Origin: Hohaiivirga grylli
Lineage (GTDB): Bacteria; Pseudomonadota; Alphaproteobacteria; Rhizobiales; Beijerinckiaceae
Length of the DNA stretch: 64,000 nucleotides
Direction of reading: 5' to 3'
NCBI RefSeq assembly: GCF_039655745.1
Contig: NZ_JBBYXI010000001.1
Coordinates: forward strand, 248,001 to 312,000
Shown here piece after piece: positions 17,522 through 26,202 of the stretch; within the stretch, counting starts at the first letter, position 1, and each line of letters opens with the position of its first letter. The notes under the pieces are model-generated. The model had not been told where the DNA came from. It was given only the letters and a program-made list of their open reading frames with translations, and ran no database searches. The position numbers and the translations under genes are program-made.

Positions 17522-18058
17522 TTAGCGAGGGGCGCGCTTCGCCAAAATACGCTGTAACGTTCGGCGATGCATGTTCAGACGACGGGCTGTTTCAGAAACA
17601 TTTCGGTTACATAGCTCGTAAACACGCTGAATATGTTCCCAACGAACACGGTCGGCTGACATTGGGTTTTCAGGTGGTGAGGCCTTGCCATCACTCTGGG
17701 CTGTCAGGGCAGCTTCGATTTCATCAGCATCGGCAGGCTTTGCAAGATAATCAAATGCGCCGAGTTTCACAGCTGTCACAGCTGTTGCGATGTTGCCGTA
17801 TCCGGTGAGAATAACACCCCGGGCGTCCGGACGGCGTTCTGAGAGGCGTTCAATAACCTGTAAACCATTGCCATCGCCAAGGCGCATGTCAATGACAGCA
17901 AAAGCAGGAGCCATGTCATCAATCAGGGCGATACCTTCTGCAACGCTTTCTGCAATTCTCACGCTATAACCGCGAGCTTCCATTGCCCGTCCAAGACGGC
18001 TTGAAAACGGCTTGTCGTCGTCAACAATAATCAGGCTTTTGTCTTGAACAGAATCCAT
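17522..18058 (-). CDS. regA: RegA/ActR/PrrA-type redox response regulator
   Basis: Transcription factor of the alphaproteobacterial RegB/RegA system, controlling respiration, carbon and nitrogen fixation and redox balance. The ATG at 18058 has GGAG five bases upstream and yields 178 residues, the family size; in-frame ATGs at 18100 and 18157 lack good sites. Seen: the acidic pocket IIVDDDKPF, the phospho-Asp D57 in FAVIDMRLGDGNG, the switch Thr and Lys (ILTGYG, LAKP), and the near-invariant Fis-type HTH tail NVSETARRLNMHRRTLQRILAKRAPR (split here only for naming). It lies downstream of regB on the same strand with a 143-bp gap. Confidence 0.95.
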   Translation of the reverse strand: MDSVQDKSLIIVDDDKPFSSRLGRAMEARGYSVRIAESVAEGIALIDDMAPAFAVIDMRLGDGNGLQVIERLSERRPDARGVILTGYGNIATAVTAVKLGAFDYLAKPADADEIEAALTAQSDGKASPPENPMSADRVRWEHIQRVYELCNRNVSETARRLNMHRRTLQRILAKRAPR

Positions 18059-18201
18059 TTCTGCTCCAGCGGTGTTACTTTCCGTCACAGACCCCTCCAT
18101 GATTTTATTTACTACTCTGTAATATGGGCAGAAACCATTAATATCAATTGTTGTCATCGATATGGCAGTTAGTTTCAGTGATTACTGTTAATGACAATCT
18201 A

Positions 18202-19566
18202 TCAATGAATTAAATTCTGGTTTGTTTCCTGTTCAAAATCATGCCGTTCCCAGACGATACGGGTTACCGCACCATGGTCAGGTGGAACAGCATTTGAGAA
18301 TGTCAATATCGCTCCAGAACGTTCAATCAGTGTCTTGGTAATGAAAAGTCCTAAGCCTAAGCCACCACTTTCACCTGTTGCATGGTTTGTGTCCCTGTTA
18401 TGGGAGCGCGTGGTGACATAAGGCTCTCCCAGGCGGGAAAGGACATCGGGTGCGTAACCTTGTCCGTCGTCCCGAATTTCAATGCTGACAGTGGATTCAT
18501 CCCAGTAGGCGGAAATTGAAACATAGGTTTCCGCATAGTCGAGCGCATTATCAATAATATTCGTCAGGCTGAAAATAAGCGCAGATTTGTTGACGCATCG
18601 CGGCTCTTTACCAATACCGGAAATATCAATGTCAATTCTGGTATCGGGTGTCTGCAGAGGCGTAACGGTTTCTTCGATGAGGTGACGTATTGTAACCGAT
18701 GATAAAAACTCACTGCTATCTTCATTGCGACCAAGGGATGTTAACTGACCGAGAATTTCACGACACCGAACAACCTGCTCACGCAGCAGTTCCAGATCCG
18801 CTTTTGTATCCTTGTCGTGTGACGGGTTATTGCTCAGCTCTTTCGCAATCAGGGCGATGGTTGCCAGTGGTGTTCCCAGTTCGTGGGCCGCGGCAGCCGC
18901 AAGGCCATCCAGACGTGTCAGATGCTGCTCACGTTCAATAACCAGTTCCATGGCAGAAACGGCACCTGCCAGTTGCCGGGCTTCTGCACCCACCTGCCAT
19001 GCATAAATACTGATGAAGACCATGGAAATAAATAATGAAAGCCAGATACTTGAGATAAAAAGAAAGGGTAAGACCGGCTGATCTGAATAGGGATTCCATG
19101 GAAGTGGTTCATGGATGAGCGCTAGTAGGGTTGTACAGCCAGTTGCAATCAGCCCAAGTACCAATGTGCGTTCAGGGGAAAGCGCTGTTGCTGAGATCAG
19201 GACAGGTGCAAGAAAGAGAATGCTGAAAGGGTTTTGCAGACCACCTGTCAGATATAAAAGTCCGGCAAGCTGAAGAATGTCAAAAGCCAGAACAAGAGTA
19301 ACAGCACTCTGGTTCAGCCGGAAATTGGTTGGCAGCCTGAGCTTTAGAAAAATATTGAGTAAAGCTGAGAGGGCTACGATGTAGAGGCAGAACCAGAAAG
19401 GAAACTCAAAGCCAAAACCGAACTGAACACCAAGTACAGTGATAGTCTGCCCAAAAATTGCAAGCCAGCGTAAACGTACAAGCGTGTTGACCCGCATATT
19501 CTGGATGCCACGGGAATAATCAGGAAAGATATTCTTGAAAATACTGATCGCAGAAAAGAGACCCAT
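18202..19566 (-). CDS. regB: RegB/ActS/PrrB redox sensor histidine kinase
   Basis: 454-residue inner-membrane kinase that phosphorylates RegA in response to redox state. Six predicted transmembrane helices lie in residues 30-190. The quinone-binding motif GGLQNPF is at 108-114, the H-box is AAAAAHELGTPLATI with H228, and the redox-active cysteine is conserved as C268 in VRCREIL, which in Rhodobacter controls dimer disulfide formation. C-terminal N, G1 and G2 boxes are visible (NIIDNALDYA, IRDDGQGY, GGLGLGLFI). All landmark sensory residues are present, so the protein is probably fully redox-responsive. Confidence 0.96.
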   Translation of the reverse strand: MGLFSAISIFKNIFPDYSRGIQNMRVNTLVRLRWLAIFGQTITVLGVQFGFGFEFPFWFCLYIVALSALLNIFLKLRLPTNFRLNQSAVTLVLAFDILQLAGLLYLTGGLQNPFSILFLAPVLISATALSPERTLVLGLIATGCTTLLALIHEPLPWNPYSDQPVLPFLFISSIWLSLFISMVFISIYAWQVGAEARQLAGAVSAMELVIEREQHLTRLDGLAAAAAHELGTPLATIALIAKELSNNPSHDKDTKADLELLREQVVRCREILGQLTSLGRNEDSSEFLSSVTIRHLIEETVTPLQTPDTRIDIDISGIGKEPRCVNKSALIFSLTNIIDNALDYAETYVSISAYWDESTVSIEIRDDGQGYAPDVLSRLGEPYVTTRSHNRDTNHATGESGGLGLGLFITKTLIERSGAILTFSNAVPPDHGAVTRIVWERHDFEQETNQNLIH

Positions 19567-19701
19567 TATTACCCGATCCTGTTATTCGGCAGCTAAAGTT
19601 GTACCTTATATGCTATGTATTACTGCGTTTGTACAATCTTATGGTGACAAATTCACCAATAACCGCTGACAACAACGATTTTGCAGGGCAGATTACATGT
19701 C

Positions 19702-20445
19702 ATGCGATTCGCTTTGTTCAAAAATGAAGCTTCTGACCCGTCTCATATTGAGGTGACGTATGGGGATGAAGTCTACAAGGTTATGATTAAACGACGGCCA
19801 GCGGCCCGCCGTGTGACTTTGCGTGTTTCAAGTGCGACCGGTGAGGTTGCCATGACTCTTCCTGAGAAAGTCAGTATTTTATCTGCAAAGCGCTTTGCTC
19901 AATCTCATGGAGGGTGGATCTCGACACGGGTACATCGTCTTCCCGAGATTATTGCCTTTAAACCAGATGCTATTATTCCTCTGCGCGGTATTCCGCACCG
20001 GATCATTCGACGGACAACACCACAGATGCCGACAGGTATTTTTGAAAGTGTTGATAATGAACGTGTGATTGTTGTTTCTGGTGATGCGGAGCATACACCA
20101 CGTCGGGTCAAGGAGCTTCTGCGCCGTGAAGCACAACGTGATCTTGAGGCTGCCGTGGTAAAATATACTGAAGAGCTTGGGGTTAAGGCACGTAAAGTTG
20201 CTTTACGCGATACAAGAAGCCGATGGGGGTCCTGTTCAAGCCAGGGAGGCCTATCCTTCTCCTGGCGCCTGATAATGGCCCCGTCCTATGTGCTTGACTA
20301 TCTTGCAGCCCATGAAGTTGCACATCTTCTGGAAATGAACCATTCGCAACGGTTCTGGAAGATCGTCTATCAGATTTGTCCGCATACGGATGAGGCTGAG
20401 AAATGGCTCAAGAAGAATGGAGCCAGCTTGCACCGTTATGGCTGA
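19702..20445 (+). CDS. YgjP-like (DUF45) zinc metallopeptidase
   Basis: About 247 residues from the ATG at 19702; an upstream in-frame TTG at 19681 is possible. Seen: the family segment KRRPAARRVTLRV, the RDTRSRWGSCSSQGGLSFSWRL motif region, and the zinc signature HEVAHLLEMNHSQRFW (HExxH plus downstream His). YgjP/WSS-like metal-dependent hydrolases are predicted proteases without a settled substrate; the protein is cytosolic here, with no signal peptide. It is divergent from regB, and its 3' end overlaps the convergent EI24 gene by 10 bp. Confidence 0.87.
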   Translation: MRFALFKNEASDPSHIEVTYGDEVYKVMIKRRPAARRVTLRVSSATGEVAMTLPEKVSILSAKRFAQSHGGWISTRVHRLPEIIAFKPDAIIPLRGIPHRIIRRTTPQMPTGIFESVDNERVIVVSGDAEHTPRRVKELLRREAQRDLEAAVVKYTEELGVKARKVALRDTRSRWGSCSSQGGLSFSWRLIMAPSYVLDYLAAHEVAHLLEMNHSQRFWKIVYQICPHTDEAEKWLKKNGASLHRYG

Positions 20446-21128
20446 TAGCTGATTTGGTGATTAAGTTTTTTATGGACGTGAACCATAAGAGCAATCCCAA
20501 ACAGGGGTGTCAGCAGGTTGAGAATTGGAATCATCAGTAAAAACGCCATCAGACAGCCTGCATTGAAGACTGCCAGACTGTTTTTCTTACGCAGTGCCGC
20601 AGCCTGTTTTGCCGGCATGAAGCGGCTGGCTGATAATTCAAAATATTCACGGCCAAGCAGATAGGCATTGGCAACGAAGAATACGACAAGATTAATAACA
20701 GGCAGAAAGAAGAGCGCGAGCGCGAAGAGATTCACGATCAGCGAAAGCACGGCAAAACGTATACCGCTCAAAGTTGACTGAACAAGTGGAGCTGGCGTTC
20801 CCGGAGCATCAGTTGGGAAATCACTTTGTTCAACAATGCTGGCTGCATCGTCAATAAAGAAGCTTGCAACAACCGCCGTGATTGCCGGGAGCAGATAGAT
20901 AAACAGAAGAAACAGGCCAATGCTGCTGACCAGTACAATATACCAGTCAATTGTTGGGTACTGTGCAGTCAGACTGTGATTGGCGAGCAGGTAAGTGAAA
21001 AACCAGCGTATTGAAGCCCATAAGACAGCCAGCAAAACGACAGTTAAGCCGAGTGATTTCCAGAGAATTTTGCGGAAAGCAGGAGAAAAAACCTGACGCA
21101 GAGCCAAAAGGGCAGCATGAAAGAGCAT
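20436..21128 (-). CDS. EI24/CysZ-like integral membrane protein
   Basis: 230 residues with about five hydrophobic stretches. The arrangement VNLFALALFFLPVINLVVFFVANAYLLGREYFELSA, followed by a basic segment and a final hydrophobic MIPILNLLTPLFGIALMVH, is characteristic of the EI24 domain, which includes the sulfate permease CysZ. Sulfate transport is possible but not shown; cysK lies 24 kb away and gives no support. An interior TM pair (about 26-82) and a soluble loop after FFIDDAASIVE are visible. Confidence 0.82.
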   Translation of the reverse strand: MLFHAALLALRQVFSPAFRKILWKSLGLTVVLLAVLWASIRWFFTYLLANHSLTAQYPTIDWYIVLVSSIGLFLLFIYLLPAITAVVASFFIDDAASIVEQSDFPTDAPGTPAPLVQSTLSGIRFAVLSLIVNLFALALFFLPVINLVVFFVANAYLLGREYFELSASRFMPAKQAAALRKKNSLAVFNAGCLMAFLLMIPILNLLTPLFGIALMVHVHKKLNHQISYQP

Positions 21129-21364
21129 TAATTGATCACTTTGTCCGAATTGATGTACTGTTTTAAACCTGTGAGAGAGTTAATTATAGAATCTGTATAA
21201 AACAAGCTCTTACAGCGGAAGAATTCAGATTCTTTCACGTCATGTTAACTTACATGGGGCCAAATAGAGATAATAATCCTATAAGTATCTCTGCTGGGCT
21301 TCTCCGTGTTCTTGGAGATTGAAGGCCGGGTAGGTACTGAGACTTCAGATTCGTGAGATATCAG

Positions 21365-21904
21365 ATGCGTAAACACGTCGTTCTTGCCAGCGTTCTTGCT
21401 GCCTTTTTCATGGGTACAGCCTTTTCCCATGCGCAGGAGACGGGTGGAAGAAAAGGAACGGGTCTTCCAGTGCCACGTTATGTCAGCCTGAAGACAGACC
21501 GTGTAAATCTGCGTGAGGGGCCATCAAAGGATCACCGTACAGCCTGGGTTTTCCAGCGTGCCGGTCTTCCTGTTGAGATTATTGCCGAATACGAAAACTG
21601 GCGCCGCATTCGTGATTCTGAAGGGACTGAGGGCTGGGTTCTTCATTCATTGCTTTCTGGGCGCCGAACAGCTTTAGTGTTGCCCTGGTCCAAAAACAAA
21701 AACGAACAGATCCCGCTGGTCTCAGATCGAAACGAGCGTTCAGAGGTTGTAGCCCGCATGCAGCCGAATGTTATCGTGAACGTCAAGAAATGTGACGGTA
21801 CATGGTGCCGGGTTGCCGTTCCAATTCCGAATGCCCGTGATAATGACGGTTATATCCTTCAGGAAAAACTCTGGGGTGTCTATCCCGGCGAGAAGGTTGA
21901 ATAA
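21365..21904 (+). CDS. secreted bacterial SH3-like domain protein
   Basis: About 179 residues from the ATG at 21365; an upstream in-frame GTG at 21353 adds four residues. A Sec signal peptide ends near FSHAQE. Two SH3_3-type modules are visible: VSLKTDRVNLREGPSKDHRTAWVFQRAGLPVEIIAEYENWRRIRDSEGTEGWV is the first (about residues 38-92) and VVARMQPNVIVNVKKCDGTWCRVAV the second (about 120-145). Such domains bind peptidoglycan or mediate envelope contacts. No catalytic domain is attached. It is convergent with the ArsR-type gene, eight bases apart. Confidence 0.85.
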   Translation: MRKHVVLASVLAAFFMGTAFSHAQETGGRKGTGLPVPRYVSLKTDRVNLREGPSKDHRTAWVFQRAGLPVEIIAEYENWRRIRDSEGTEGWVLHSLLSGRRTALVLPWSKNKNEQIPLVSDRNERSEVVARMQPNVIVNVKKCDGTWCRVAVPIPNARDNDGYILQEKLWGVYPGEKVE

Positions 21905-21912
21905 CCACGGCT

Positions 21913-22596
21913 TTACGGTGTTTCGTCAGGGAAGTACTTTTTGAACTGCTCAAGCCCTTTGGGTGTGAAAGTAATGGTTCTTCCCTCGCCGCGCCTGATC
22001 CATTGCTGATCAAGCATTTTGCCCATGATAGCCGCACCAAGTGCGCCGCCTAAGTGATGGCGCCTTTCACTCCAGTCAAGGCAATGCAGGCATAAAGGAC
22101 GGCGGCTCTGTTCAAGAGTTACGATATCAATGCCAAAGTCATCAAAAAATACACGTCCCTGATCTGTCAGGGTAATTCTGTCGCCAGCGGCAATGAAACC
22201 CTGTTTAGCGATGCTGCGCAGCATCGTGACACCATATTCGCCAGCAAGATGGTCATAACAGATACGAGCTTTACGTAAGGCCGTATCTTTTGGGCCGGTT
22301 CTGACACGTGTTGCGCCTGTTTTCTGGGCAAGGTCAAGTAATGCTTCCAGAACGATTGCGATTTCTTCTCCTGCCAGCCGGTAATAGCGGTGTCGGCCCT
22401 GCTTTTCTGCGGCCAGAAGATTGGCATCCGCCAGTCTGCTTAAGTGACCACTGGCTGTCTGGATCGTAACACCTGCAACATTAGCAAGCTCGCTGACAGT
22501 CAAAGCACGGCCGTCCATCAGGGCAGACAGGATATTAGCGCGGGCCGGATCGCCAATCAGGGCCGCGACAGTTGCGATAACAGGACCTTCTTTCAT
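21913..22596 (-). CDS. ArsR-family winged-helix transcriptional regulator with long C-terminal domain
   Basis: About 227 residues from the ATG at 22596; a TTG at 22671 would run into the neighbour's start and is unlikely. The N-terminal ArsR HTH (about 1-85) shows LIGDPARANILSALMDGRALTVSELA and TASGHLSRLADANLL. No CxC or other metal-binding cysteine motif is visible in the HTH. The C-terminal 130 residues, with a CYDHLAGEYG segment and a cluster RRPLCLHCLDWSERRHHLGG, are longer than classical ArsR proteins and could form a ligand or metal site. It is divergent from the NIPSNAP/monooxygenase pair, its probable target, over a 74-bp promoter. Confidence 0.85.
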   Translation of the reverse strand: MKEGPVIATVAALIGDPARANILSALMDGRALTVSELANVAGVTIQTASGHLSRLADANLLAAEKQGRHRYYRLAGEEIAIVLEALLDLAQKTGATRVRTGPKDTALRKARICYDHLAGEYGVTMLRSIAKQGFIAAGDRITLTDQGRVFFDDFGIDIVTLEQSRRPLCLHCLDWSERRHHLGGALGAAIMGKMLDQQWIRRGEGRTITFTPKGLEQFKKYFPDETP

Positions 22597-22670
22597 ACTT
22601 CGATCATAACCGAAATATGCAAGTTTATAAAAGGCTAAAAACGACAGGCAAACAACTGGAGTTTTGAGCA

Positions 22671-23000
22671 ATGATTACCTGTTTTATCCGTTATGAAATT
22701 GACCCGTTCAAAAAGGCTGATTTTGAAGAGTACGCACGTAACTGGGGAGAGGCTATTCCCAGATGTGGTGCTGATCTGATTGGTTATTATGCACCACACG
22801 AAGGTTCAAGTACGGTTGCCTATGGTGTCTATAATATTGAAAGTATGGCAGAATATGAGCAATATCGTCATCGTTTAGCGGCTGATCCATTGGGTAAAGC
22901 CAATTATGAATTTGCCAAAGAGCGGCAGTTTATTCGTCGGGAAGAGAGGCTGTTTTTACGCCTTGCTTCAGGAGTGCGCACATTGGTAGGGAAGTCATGA
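22671..23000 (+). CDS. NIPSNAP-family protein
   Basis: 109 residues forming a dimeric alpha/beta-barrel (ferredoxin-like) fold. ITCFIRYEIDPFKKADFEEYARNWGEAIPRCGADLIGYYAPHEGSS and the YEQYRHRLAADP region are typical NIPSNAP features. Function in bacteria is undefined. It overlaps the next gene by ATGA (translational coupling) and is divergent from an ArsR-type regulator. Confidence 0.85.
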   Translation: MITCFIRYEIDPFKKADFEEYARNWGEAIPRCGADLIGYYAPHEGSSTVAYGVYNIESMAEYEQYRHRLAADPLGKANYEFAKERQFIRREERLFLRLASGVRTLVGKS

Positions 23001-23341
23001 TCGCAGTTATTTTTGAAGTATGGCCGGCTGAAGGAAAGATGCAGGACTATCTGGGCATTGCAGCCAGCATTAGATCTGAGCTTGAGCAGATTGATGGTTT
23101 CATTTCTGTTGAGCGGTTCGAGAGTCTGACGCAGCCGGGCAAGATTCTTTCATTATCTTTCTTCCGGGATGAGCAGGCGGTGAAAGAATGGCGTAACCTG
23201 CCGTCCCATCGTAAGGCACAGGCGGCAGGCCGACAGGGTGTCTTTGCTGATTATCGGTTACGCGTGGCTCAGGTTATCCGTGATTACGGAATGACAGAAC
23301 GTGCCGAGGTGCCAGAAGACAGTACGGCGTATCATCTCTGA
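22997..23341 (+). CDS. antibiotic biosynthesis monooxygenase (ABM)-like protein
   Basis: 114 residues with one ABM-type ferredoxin-like domain: VIFEVWPAEGKMQDYLGIAASIRSELEQIDGFISVERFES, then SLSFFRDEQAVKEWRNLPSHRKAQAAGR, a pattern shared with YqjZ-type heme-degrading or quinol monooxygenases. No cofactor is needed in many members. It is coupled to the NIPSNAP gene, and the two similar folds suggest they may act on the same small molecule; that is inference. Confidence 0.83.
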   Translation: MIAVIFEVWPAEGKMQDYLGIAASIRSELEQIDGFISVERFESLTQPGKILSLSFFRDEQAVKEWRNLPSHRKAQAAGRQGVFADYRLRVAQVIRDYGMTERAEVPEDSTAYHL

Positions 23342-23357
23342 GATAGCGTATTCTGTT

Positions 23358-24254
23358 TTAATCAGTCTGGGCGTTTTCAATCAGGATGCGCATGAGGCTT
23401 GGGAAATCAATGCCGACATGTGCAGCCTGTTCCGGCGCAAGAGATGTTGGCGTCATGCCCGGCTGATTATTGACCTCGAGGAAAACCGGCTTGTTGGTTC
23501 TCTTGTCGAGAATAAAATCACTGCGTGAGATACCGCGGCAACCAAGTGCTTTATGAATCTTGAGTGATGCACTCATGCAGGTATCCAGAACATCCTGAGA
23601 AACACGTGCTGGCAGAATATGATTGGAGCCGCCGGGAGCATATTTGGCTGAATAATTATAGAAAGCATCCTTTGCCGGAACGATTTCCGTTACTGTCAGG
23701 GCACGATCACCTAAAACAGTACAGGTCAGTTCCGTGCCATCAATCAGTTCTTCCAGAAGAGCCCGGCCCTTGAATGGCCATTCGCCTTTCTTGAAAGGAT
23801 GCTCAGCCGGATCGCGAACAACGAATGTATCAATGCTGGAGCCGTCATTGACGGGTTTAATGACGTAGGGCTCAACCGGAGGCTCCGCCCAGAACTCAGC
23901 CTCATTGACCAGCTTACCCTTGGCGATCGGAATACCGATATCATCGGCAATCATTTTCGTCCGGTTTTTATCCATAGCCAGAGCAGAAGCAGAGACGCCT
24001 GAATGGGTATAGGGAATGCCAAGATAGTTTAAAACACCTTGTATGGAACCATCTTCGCCGAGTGGTCCGTGCAGGGCATTCAAACAAACATCGGGCTTGG
24101 CTTCTTTCAGTTTTTCCCAGATATCGCGGCCGACATCAATTTCAACAACATCATAGCCAGCCTGCTTCAACGCCACGGCACAGGCTGCTCCACTGGAGAG
24201 GGAAACATCTCGTTCTCTGGATAATCCGCCTTTAAGTACCGCAACCTTGGTCAT
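23358..24254 (-). CDS. ddl: D-alanine--D-alanine ligase
   Basis: ATP-grasp enzyme forming the D-Ala-D-Ala end of the peptidoglycan stem. 298 residues, close to the usual 300-310. Seen: VLKGGLSRERDVSLSSG, LNALHGPLGEDGSIQGVL, KPVNDGSSIDTF, a flexible omega-loop FYNYSAKYAPGGSNHILPA, and the metal-binding EVNNQPGMTPTSL (many ddl enzymes have EVNT). It stands outside any mur/fts cluster in this window, downstream of satP and separated from it by a terminator. The convergent ABM gene ends 16 bp away. Confidence 0.94.
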   Translation of the reverse strand: MTKVAVLKGGLSRERDVSLSSGAACAVALKQAGYDVVEIDVGRDIWEKLKEAKPDVCLNALHGPLGEDGSIQGVLNYLGIPYTHSGVSASALAMDKNRTKMIADDIGIPIAKGKLVNEAEFWAEPPVEPYVIKPVNDGSSIDTFVVRDPAEHPFKKGEWPFKGRALLEELIDGTELTCTVLGDRALTVTEIVPAKDAFYNYSAKYAPGGSNHILPARVSQDVLDTCMSASLKIHKALGCRGISRSDFILDKRTNKPVFLEVNNQPGMTPTSLAPEQAAHVGIDFPSLMRILIENAQTD

Positions 24255-24347
24255 GATAATAAACCTGCTTTAAGTCTGTGAGAGACCGATTCTAGCCCAT
24301 GAAACCTTCCATAGACTTAACGAATAGGCACAATGCAGGTTTCTAAC

Positions 24348-24375
24348 AAAAAACGGGCCCTTTATGGGCCCGTTT
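24348..24375 (-). terminator. intrinsic terminator of satP
   Basis: A perfect 10-bp stem AAACGGGCCC / GGGCCCGTTT (loop TTTAT) with TTTTTT on the minus strand, 21 bp beyond the transporter stop. Confidence 0.9.
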
Positions 24376-24396
24376 CTGCATATTATGTGCAAAGCC

Positions 24397-25011
24397 TTAA
24401 GCGATGCTGACCTTGCCAACTGCTGAAGCTTTTGATGCTGAAGACAGCTCGCCGACTGGCAGAATTGTACGACCGAATGTTTCATTCAGGACAAGTGCCA
24501 TGGCAAAATAAATAGCACTGGCGCCGCAGAAAATACCTTCATAACCAGCGATAATACCGATCATGTGGTTGCCTGTCAGGTTATGAGCGGCAAGAAGCGC
24601 AAAAAGGATAACCAGACTGCCAAAAACAACCTGTTTGGCAATGGGATATTTCAAAGTACCAATGAACAGGAAGAAGGTGAACACGCCCCACATGGCAAGG
24701 TAGATACCCATGAAGGCAGATTCCGTTACACCTGTTGCACCCATGCTTGGCAACATCCAGATGAAGCAAAGTGTCAGCCAGAAGAAGCCATAGGATGTGA
24801 AGGAGGTTGTGCCGAATGTGTCACCGTTTCTATAGCTCATGATACCGGCAATAACCTGCGCTGCGCCACCATAAAATAGACCCATGCTGATAATCATGGC
24901 GCTGACCGGGAAGAATCCGGCATTATGGATATTCAGAAGAACGGTTGTCATTCCGAAGCCCATCAGTCCAAGCGGGGCTGGATTAGCTTTTTTATTCGTT
25001 TCGTTAGTCAT
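24397..25011 (-). CDS. satP: GPR1/FUN34/YaaH-family acetate (succinate) transporter
   Basis: 204-residue inner-membrane protein with six hydrophobic helices. The family signature NPAPLGLMGFGMTTVLLN is at residues 10-27. FGTTSFTSYGFFWLT and a late SAIYFAMALVLNETFGR segment match SatP/YaaH acetate-proton symporters. It has its own terminator and a 390-bp upstream gap shared with the divergent metallo-hydrolase gene, where regulation probably occurs. Confidence 0.92.
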   Translation of the reverse strand: MTNETNKKANPAPLGLMGFGMTTVLLNIHNAGFFPVSAMIISMGLFYGGAAQVIAGIMSYRNGDTFGTTSFTSYGFFWLTLCFIWMLPSMGATGVTESAFMGIYLAMWGVFTFFLFIGTLKYPIAKQVVFGSLVILFALLAAHNLTGNHMIGIIAGYEGIFCGASAIYFAMALVLNETFGRTILPVGELSSASKASAVGKVSIA

Positions 25012-25401
25012 TTTTCTTCTCGGTCACGGTGTATCGCCCCCCTTAAAGAAGGCATCTGATACTCACTGATTGTGGAATTTAGAATGATTTTTCACAGCAC
25101 TTCTTAAGGTGCCCTCTCCTATTGCCGGGATGCCCCTTTGTTTGCAAGGAAATGGCTTCCTTCTTATGAGTTATCCGCAGAAATGAAGAAATTATCGTTT
25201 AAAAATAGTAACTTAGTGCAAATTTATGCACTACTGGCAAAGACTTTGCGGCTGCCGTGCAATATTTTGCATTTCCATTTTGGCCCGATATTTTCTATAA
25301 CTGGCCTTCAGGTCACTTTTGGATTAGCTTCCATTAAATAATAATTAGCTCATTAAGGCCTTTGCGAAGGCTCGTATGAAACCTTAATGGGACAATAGAA
25401 G
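25012..25401. other. 390-bp intergenic region between satP and the divergent MBL gene
   Basis: AT-rich divergent control region. It contains one sigma-54-like element (25235-25249, reading right). A 67-codon open frame inside (25138-25341) has a composition unlike a real protein and no ribosome site, so it is not called. No RNA gene was recognised. Confidence 0.6.
25235..25249 (+). promoter_or_regulatory. candidate sigma-54 promoter upstream of the MBL/GlxA pair
   Basis: TGGCAA-N5-TTGC with GG at 25236-25237 and GC at 25248-25249, the required 10-bp gap and one mismatch to TGGCAC-N5-TTGC. It lies about 150 bp before the ATG at 25402. It is weaker than the element in front of rpoN and needs activator evidence. 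Confidence 0.4.
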
Positions 25402-26172
25402 ATGTTTATACGGCAAATACGTAACGCAACATTGATCATTGAATATGCCGGGAAAAAATTTCTGGTAGATCCAATGTTATCTGCGAAAGGGACCTATCCC
25501 GGCTTTCCAGGGACGGCAAATGATCATCTTGCCAACCCCTTGGTTGATCTGCCTGCGCCTGCAGAACAGCTGCTCGATGTTGATGCTGTTATTGTTACCC
25601 ATATGCATCTGGACCATTGGGATGATTTAGCAAAAGAGATCATTCCAAAAGACATACTCATGTTTGTCCAGAATGAAGAGGATGCCGTCGAAATCCAAAA
25701 ATCAGGTTTTACAAATCTGCGTGTGTTGTCTGAAGATACCCATTTTGACGGTATTTGCATGACAAAGACTTCGGGCCAGCATGGGAGTGATGAAGCACTT
25801 GATAAATTAGGTGCTAGACTTGGGCATGTCTGCGGTATTGTTTTCTCTCACCAAAACGAAAAGACCCTTTATCTGGCAGGAGATACTGTCTGGAACCAGT
25901 ATGTTGTCAGTAATCTTGAGACCTACAAACCGGATGTTGTGATTGTAAATTGTGGTGATGCTCAAATTCCGGGGCTAGGGTCAATCATTATGAATGCATC
26001 TGATGTTGAGCAGGTATGCCGTAAAGTACCTCAGGCAACTGTCATTGCGAGCCATATGGAGGCCGTCAATCATTGCATGCTCTCCCGGAAAGAATTGAGA
26101 GAATTTCTTATCGAAAAGGGATTGGAAAAGCAGGTTTTGGTGCCTGATGATGGTGAAACCTGCCAGATTTAG
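25402..26172 (+). CDS. UlaG-like metallo-beta-lactamase-fold hydrolase
   Basis: 256 residues. Seen: the N-terminal strand pair FIRQIRNATLIIEYAGKKFLVDPML, the metal motif VTHMHLDHWDDL (HxHxDH), YLAGDTVWN with the third-site Asp, and a late His in VIASHMEAVNHC. This resembles UlaG-type and RNase-Z-like lactonases; the substrate is unknown. It is followed after 30 bp by a GlxA-type regulator on the same strand, so the two are probably one operon. Confidence 0.85.
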   Translation: MFIRQIRNATLIIEYAGKKFLVDPMLSAKGTYPGFPGTANDHLANPLVDLPAPAEQLLDVDAVIVTHMHLDHWDDLAKEIIPKDILMFVQNEEDAVEIQKSGFTNLRVLSEDTHFDGICMTKTSGQHGSDEALDKLGARLGHVCGIVFSHQNEKTLYLAGDTVWNQYVVSNLETYKPDVVIVNCGDAQIPGLGSIIMNASDVEQVCRKVPQATVIASHMEAVNHCMLSRKELREFLIEKGLEKQVLVPDDGETCQI

Positions 26173-26202
26173 GTTGAAAGAGCGGGCTGAGAGGAAAGAG
26201 AT

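Noticed and set aside
18059..18157. 33-residue N-terminal extension of RegA
   Set aside because: Poor ribosome sites, and the family length fits the ATG at 18058 with GGAG.
25138..25341. 67-codon open frame in the satP/MBL gap
   Set aside because: No ribosome site, unusual composition, and it lies in a divergent promoter region.
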